From: Apteryx mantelli
Lineage: Eukaryota; Chordata; Aves; Apterygiformes; Apterygidae
DNA: 64,000 bases
Direction of reading: 5' to 3'
Assembly (NCBI RefSeq): GCF_036417845.1
Contig: NC_089983.1
Span: 24,643,207 to 24,707,206 of the forward strand
The first letter of the stretch is position 1, and each line of letters opens with the position of its first letter. Shown here one piece after another: positions 62,149-64,000 of this stretch. The position numbers and the translations under genes are program-made. The notes beneath the pieces are model-generated. The model did not search any database, was not told the origin of the DNA, and saw only the letters and a program-made list of their open reading frames with translations.

Positions 62149-62168
62149 GGGGGGGGGGGGGGGGGGGG
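62149..62168. repeat. poly(G) run, 20 bases
   Basis: The longest homopolymer G run in the window. Confidence 0.9.
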
Positions 62169-64000
62169 ACCATGCTACATACTTGTAAATGTCAAGAGGA
62201 GTTACTGGTATTTATAGAAAAGAAACTGTTTTACTCTTTCCAGTTCTGTGGAGCAAATACTCTGTATACTTTAGGGTTCAGCTTCAGCAGCTCAGTAGTT
62301 TCTATGTGGATAAGATTTTTAAGGTCATAAATAGATTGAGATGACCCAGGTGATTCAGCACCATGCCCAGGTCTTTTAAAACCCAAGAAAGTGCAAATGA
62401 CATTTAACGGTGGGAAAGAAAGCAAAGCAAACGGAATGAGCAGCTTTGTAATACAATATAAAAACAAGGCATGTGCATTTCATCACTTGAATTTCATGAG
62501 GAGCTTGATCTTGCTCCCTTTTGCAAAATATGCCTGGGTGTACAAATTCATGTTAGTCCTGAAGCCAAACAACTTGCTCACAGAACCTGCCAAACTCCGA
62601 ATCGAATCAAGCAAGAAAAAGAAGGATCAAGTCTGACAATAAACACACAGTCCGGAAATCATGAATCCCTAATTTAATGCACCACATGGAAGCCTTTGCA
62701 TTTTAATTTATCAGTTTCTTTTTAATTGACCAGATTAATTATTTCCACCTTGCCATTTGGCAGGTAGGTCACTGTTCCTTTTCACAACATTAATGAACTA
62801 ATTCAGTTTTTCCCCTTGTAATTAAAAGTGTGAGTTGGAGAGATCACATTTATAAATTGGCTTGGTGCACAGCAAAATTTGTTCTTTATTATATAAAATA
62901 CAACATCAGTTATTTCTCGTGCCCAAAGGGATTTCTTTTCTTTGCATTTCCTCACTAGTGAAAACACAACAAGAAAACCCCCTCAGCCCTTCATTTTTCA
63001 ATCAGCAATAAAAATGGGTAAAATAAGATTACTTGCTAATTCCTGTACACCCACAAATCTCCTTGGGGACACCAAGCTCAAGCACAAATGTGAAAGCAAT
63101 TGAAACATTCACATCATCAATGTTTTATGCTCTAATTAAGGTCTCTTATGATTAGGTCACAAAGACAGACAGACTCACAAGTATCCTTCCGCACTCCTCG
63201 AGGAACATGCACTGCAACTGGCCCATTAGCTTTACTTGTTTGCTTTAAGAGAGACTGGAGGAACATTAAGACTTGCTCACTGCAATCAACACAGTAGTCA
63301 AACTCACGGGGGCAGGCTGATTTGGGGTCTGACTGCTTTCAAAAGCTTGGCTTAATTCTTAAGCTGTCCTCTCAAATCACTGTGCTTAAATGCAAGCTTT
63401 TCCTGCCTTGAAATATTGTTGCCCAGTGAACTTATGGCACCTGAATTAGCCAAAAGCTAGATTTTTTTATATACTGGTTGCACTGGCTGGAGATACAGGG
63501 GATCAGAAGTGAAACCTGGAATTGCTATGGGAGGAGGAAGAAGCAGGAACGGGCTGGACAGATATTACAATTATCTAAAAACATTGTTTTGTACTTTTAA
63601 TGAATTCACTACTGTCAGACTGAAGGTTCTTCTATGTTACTGCTGAGTAATTAATTTAGTTGTCTAAAATACTCACAGAAATTGAATTTCAGAGTCAAGT
63701 CCACAGCTATACATAGTGTCAAACCCACCTGGTTTTTAAATCCTCTCATGTATGTGCTGGCACTGAGCATACCTGTACTTCTGCATTCAGAAGACAAAAT
63801 CAACTGGCGTTGACCATTCCCAGCTAAGCAATGTATCTAAAGTTTAAGATATTCATGATCTAGCTGCAAGGCAAAAAAAATACTATAAGTACATTAAACA
63901 TGTTTCAGGACAGAACAAGTAACACGATATCTACTTGTGGGTTCTCACACATGTGAGAAAAAAAAAACAGAATTCTTTCAAAATGTTTTCTTAACAAATT

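Larger units (their letters stand above)
60026..64000. other. Intergenic to window end, no gene seen
   Basis: Contains a possible CR1 3'-end trace (60383-60420), a 20-base G run (62149-62168) and an AT-rich unique stretch with three TAATTA-type sites (62735-63138). No exon is recognised on either strand. Confidence 0.65.

Noticed and set aside
1..64000. CRISPR array, operon, phage or bacterial mobile element
   Set aside because: The window is vertebrate nuclear DNA with spliced genes. No spaced direct repeats, ribosome-binding sites or transposase genes of that kind are seen.

Overview
This is vertebrate nuclear DNA, most likely from a bird or another sauropsid. Coding exons are short and carry GT-AG-type splice sites. 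Introns are AT-rich and several kb long. The few recognisable interspersed repeats are old CR1-like and MIR-like remnants, and no Alu-like or young L1-like sequence was seen. The species cannot be fixed from the sequence alone.

1-37,409 (+): the 3' half of PDE11A, the dual-specificity cAMP/cGMP phosphodiesterase. Nine coding exons are visible: 1-26 (partial), 6051-6160, 9007-9097, 11430-11530, 15895-15972, 17349-17412, 20435-20509, 23356-23439 and 37248-37409. They join in one open frame of about 262 residues covering most of the catalytic domain and the C-terminus, with the stop at 37407-37409. Eight of the nine donors are or should be GT; the one after 17412 is GC. The last intron is the longest at 13.8 kb. 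The introns hold microsatellites, old SINE/LINE remnants, a 5S rRNA-derived retroposed fragment (32562-32686) and a striking 103-nt fold-back (3695-3797).

37,410-43,480: the PDE11A 3' UTR with poly(A) signal candidates, then intergenic DNA with ancient repeat traces.

43,480-46,575 (+): a CpG-island promoter and the intronless gene TTC30 (IFT70), encoding a complete 665-residue tetratricopeptide protein of the ciliary IFT-B complex. Just upstream of its ATG lie a ZNF143-like site, two ETS-like sites and an RFX X-box-like site, the last fitting a cilium gene. The PDE11A-TTC30 neighbourhood and orientation match mammals, but only one TTC30 copy is present.

46,575-64,000: no recognisable protein-coding gene. 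The region alternates AT-rich DNA with several short, dense CpG clusters (about 48.5, 53.7, 55.0-55.4, 56.0-56.3, 58.9 and 59.9 kb), homopolymer G/C runs and old repeat remnants. AGPS, which follows TTC30 tail-to-tail in mammals, was not found on either strand. PDE11A and TTC30 are separate transcription units; no operon-like or novel multigene system is visible.
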